From Viola odorata (lineage: Eukaryota > Streptophyta > Magnoliopsida > Malpighiales > Violaceae): 64,000 nucleotides of DNA. Positions 62,591 through 64,000 of the stretch are shown here, one piece after another (positions within the stretch are counted from its first letter, which is position 1; each line of letters opens with the position of its first letter). The stretch is taken from NCBI GenBank assembly GCA_963691705.1, contig OY829542.1:47037002-47101001 (forward strand), written 5' to 3'. A model generated the notes under the pieces. It was not told the origin of the DNA. It saw only the letters and a list, made by a program, of their open reading frames with translations, and made no database searches. Position numbers and translations under genes: made by a program.

Positions 62591-64000
62591 AGCGGGAAGG
62601 GAGGGAGAGGGACTAATGCCGTGGAGGTGGACCTGTGGTGGTGGTGACTGGTCAGAGATGGGAGCGGCGCGCGATGGTGGAGATGAAGGGAGCTGCTGTT
62701 ACGGGACAGAAATGAAATGAAGAAAAGAATGGCTGCTGCTGTTAGTAAATTTTTAGGGTTATGTACTTATGTTACGGGTCTCGGGACAGACCCGAGACCC
62801 GCCGGGTCTGACCCGGACAGACCCGGCCTTACACGGGTCGGGTCCAGACCCGACCCGAACAAAATTTGGGACCAAAACCTGGACCCGGTCCCGGGAAAAA
62901 TCCCGGGTCTCGGGCCGGGTTTTCGGGACTCGGGTCTGATTGACAGCCCTAGTTGAAACTGAGTCGGAAGGTCATCGAAGTAGTGGAGAAGGAATTGGGT
63001 TGTTGAGGAATACTCCAAAAAAGGAGGATACCTGAAAGCCATTTGTCTCCCCTCCGGGATTGGCCATATCGGAAGAGCAAATGAAGGTGATAAGGAAGAA
63101 ACATGAGCAAGGCAGCCGAGGCCCGGAAGACTTCCATGCTTCTAGTAGTCGACCCAAAATCCCTCATTTCCATGCCCTTACCACACCCCATCACACTAGA
63201 GAATACTATGAAGATCCTCATGGGGAAACAAATACCGAGTTTGATGAGGTGACACAACGAACGAGGGGAAGACGACAAAGGGGTCAAGGGTCACGGTTTG
63301 TTGAACATGATGAGAGGCCCCAAGAGCCTAGGGTTTATGACAAGTTGAGTGGAATCAAGGTGAAAATCCCTACCTTTAGGGGCTCCATCGATCCTTCGGA
63401 GTACCTAAAATGGGAGGGAAAAATTCAACGAATCTTCAATTGTCATCGGTATTCGGAAGAGAAGAAGATTAAGCTAGTGGCAATGGAGTTTGAAGATTAT
63501 GCCGTTAGTTGGTGGGAAAAAGTGTGTAGAGAGAGAGGAGAAGTGGATGCTATCCAAGATTGGGAAGAGATGAAAAGGGTGATGAGAGCAAGGTTTGTAC
63601 CCGCACATCACAAGAGAGATTTGCAAAACAAGTTGCAAGGTCTCAAGCAAGGTTCTAAGTCCGTGGGAGAATACTTCAACGAGCTAGAGGAACTCCTAAT
63701 CAAGACCAACACCGAGGAGGGTGAAGAAATTACTATGGCACGGTTCCTCAATGGCCTCAACGATCGTATTAGATACAAGCTTGAGTTGAAGGAGCTCGAT
63801 CACCTACAATCTATGCTTCACTATGCCATAAAAGTGGAAGCATATGAAGCCACCAAGAAGAAGTCCTACCCAAGTAAAACCCAAACCTTTTCCTCAACCC
63901 CGAAGGCTCCTTGGAAGTCCTATTCTAAAGAACCCCTTAAGCCAAAAGACTCCAAAGTCGATACACCCCCTCCGAAACCCTACACACCCTACACTAAAAG

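Larger units (their letters stand above)
59156..62951 (-). mobile_element. Structurally intact hAT transposon
   Basis: Both ends are the perfect inverted repeat TAGGGCTGTCAAT. They are flanked by an exact 8-bp target duplication, GTTGAAAC (59148-59155 and 62952-62959). The 3.8-kb element encodes an uninterrupted three-exon transposase on the minus strand. Subterminal regions (59160-59310 and 62770-62940) are packed with GGGTC, GACCCG and CCGGG motifs, likely transposase binding sites. It inserted into the gag gene of a gypsy element. The complete ends, matching duplications and open transposase suggest a recent and perhaps still mobile copy. A deletion derivative of the same family is at 7167-8252. 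Confidence 0.93.
58899..64000 (+). pseudogene. Ty3/gypsy gag, interrupted by a hAT element and a stop; runs off the window
   Basis: Gag begins MSGRSRPSSSGSRSAEALDQ at 58899 and is cut at 59155 by the hAT insertion. It resumes in the same frame at 62960 once one copy of the target duplication is discounted. A TGA at 63033-63035 then breaks the frame. Beyond it the frame is open to the end of the window. The retrotransposon gag domain is clear: KIPTFRGSIDPSEYLKWEGK, then KLVAMEFEDYAVSWWEKV, MRARFVPAHHKRDLQNKLQ and SVGEYFNELEELL. The zinc knuckle and pol lie outside the window. It is the packaging/coat protein of a retrotransposon. Confidence 0.85.

Noticed and set aside
62717..63042. Short frames on both strands at the right end of the hAT element
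   Set aside because: They translate the CCGGG/GGGTC subterminal repeats and run across the insertion border.

Overview
This window is nuclear DNA of a flowering plant, most likely a eudicot. It holds intron-rich single-copy plant genes (a 17-exon MCM2, a DYW-type PPR protein, DUF761 and PADRE/DUF4228 proteins, a plant-type sterol isomerase), a nuclear tRNA-Lys gene, Stowaway and Emigrant-like MITEs, and layers of nested plant transposons. I cannot name the species from the sequence.

Layout. 1-5400: a PADRE/DUF4228 gene between a Stowaway MITE and an 835-bp hAT-type MITE that carries a tRNA-like relic. 5400-10550: a decayed Mutator-like (MULE) transposase gene, itself split by a non-autonomous hAT element. 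10550-14800: repeat debris, a LINE RNase H tail with poly(A), and a 2.3-kb element with TAA target duplications that contains a Stowaway and a long AT-rich foldback. 15140-17140: intronless PPR-DYW gene. 17900-18260: a tRNA-Lys(UUU) gene and a decayed tandem copy. 18300-21550: a RING-H2 gene, an Emigrant-like MITE, a second Stowaway, and what looks like an older copy of the RING promoter. 22092-27019: MCM2 on the minus strand with E2F-like sites in its promoter. 27959-28637: a two-exon gene for an 85-residue membrane protein. 29126-29764: a DUF761 protein.

33766-50544 is one degenerate PIF/Harbinger transposon, with TTA target duplication and matching terminal repeats. It carries a Myb/SANT-like ORF1, a DDE nuclease ORF2 and a captured piece of a MADS-box gene. 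ORF2 is split by an 11.6-kb Athila-type Ty3/gypsy retrotransposon on the minus strand, which keeps two LTRs, integrase and an Athila-type ORF but lacks gag, protease and reverse transcriptase. 51584-52363 is a C2-domain protein. 55463-56223 holds the last three exons of a sterol C8-C7 isomerase (HYD1/EBP family); its first exon is not visible. Next to it is the tail of a gypsy pol gene, an LTR, a primer binding site and a gag gene that runs off the window. That gag is interrupted by a structurally intact hAT transposon (59156-62951) with perfect 8-bp target duplications and a three-exon, uninterrupted transposase gene.

The host genes show no operon-like relationship. MCM2 (DNA replication) and the RING-H2 gene are convergent neighbours. 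Most of the interest lies in the order of transposon insertions, one transposon-captured gene fragment, one small unlisted gene, and the effect of the retrotransposon on HYD1.
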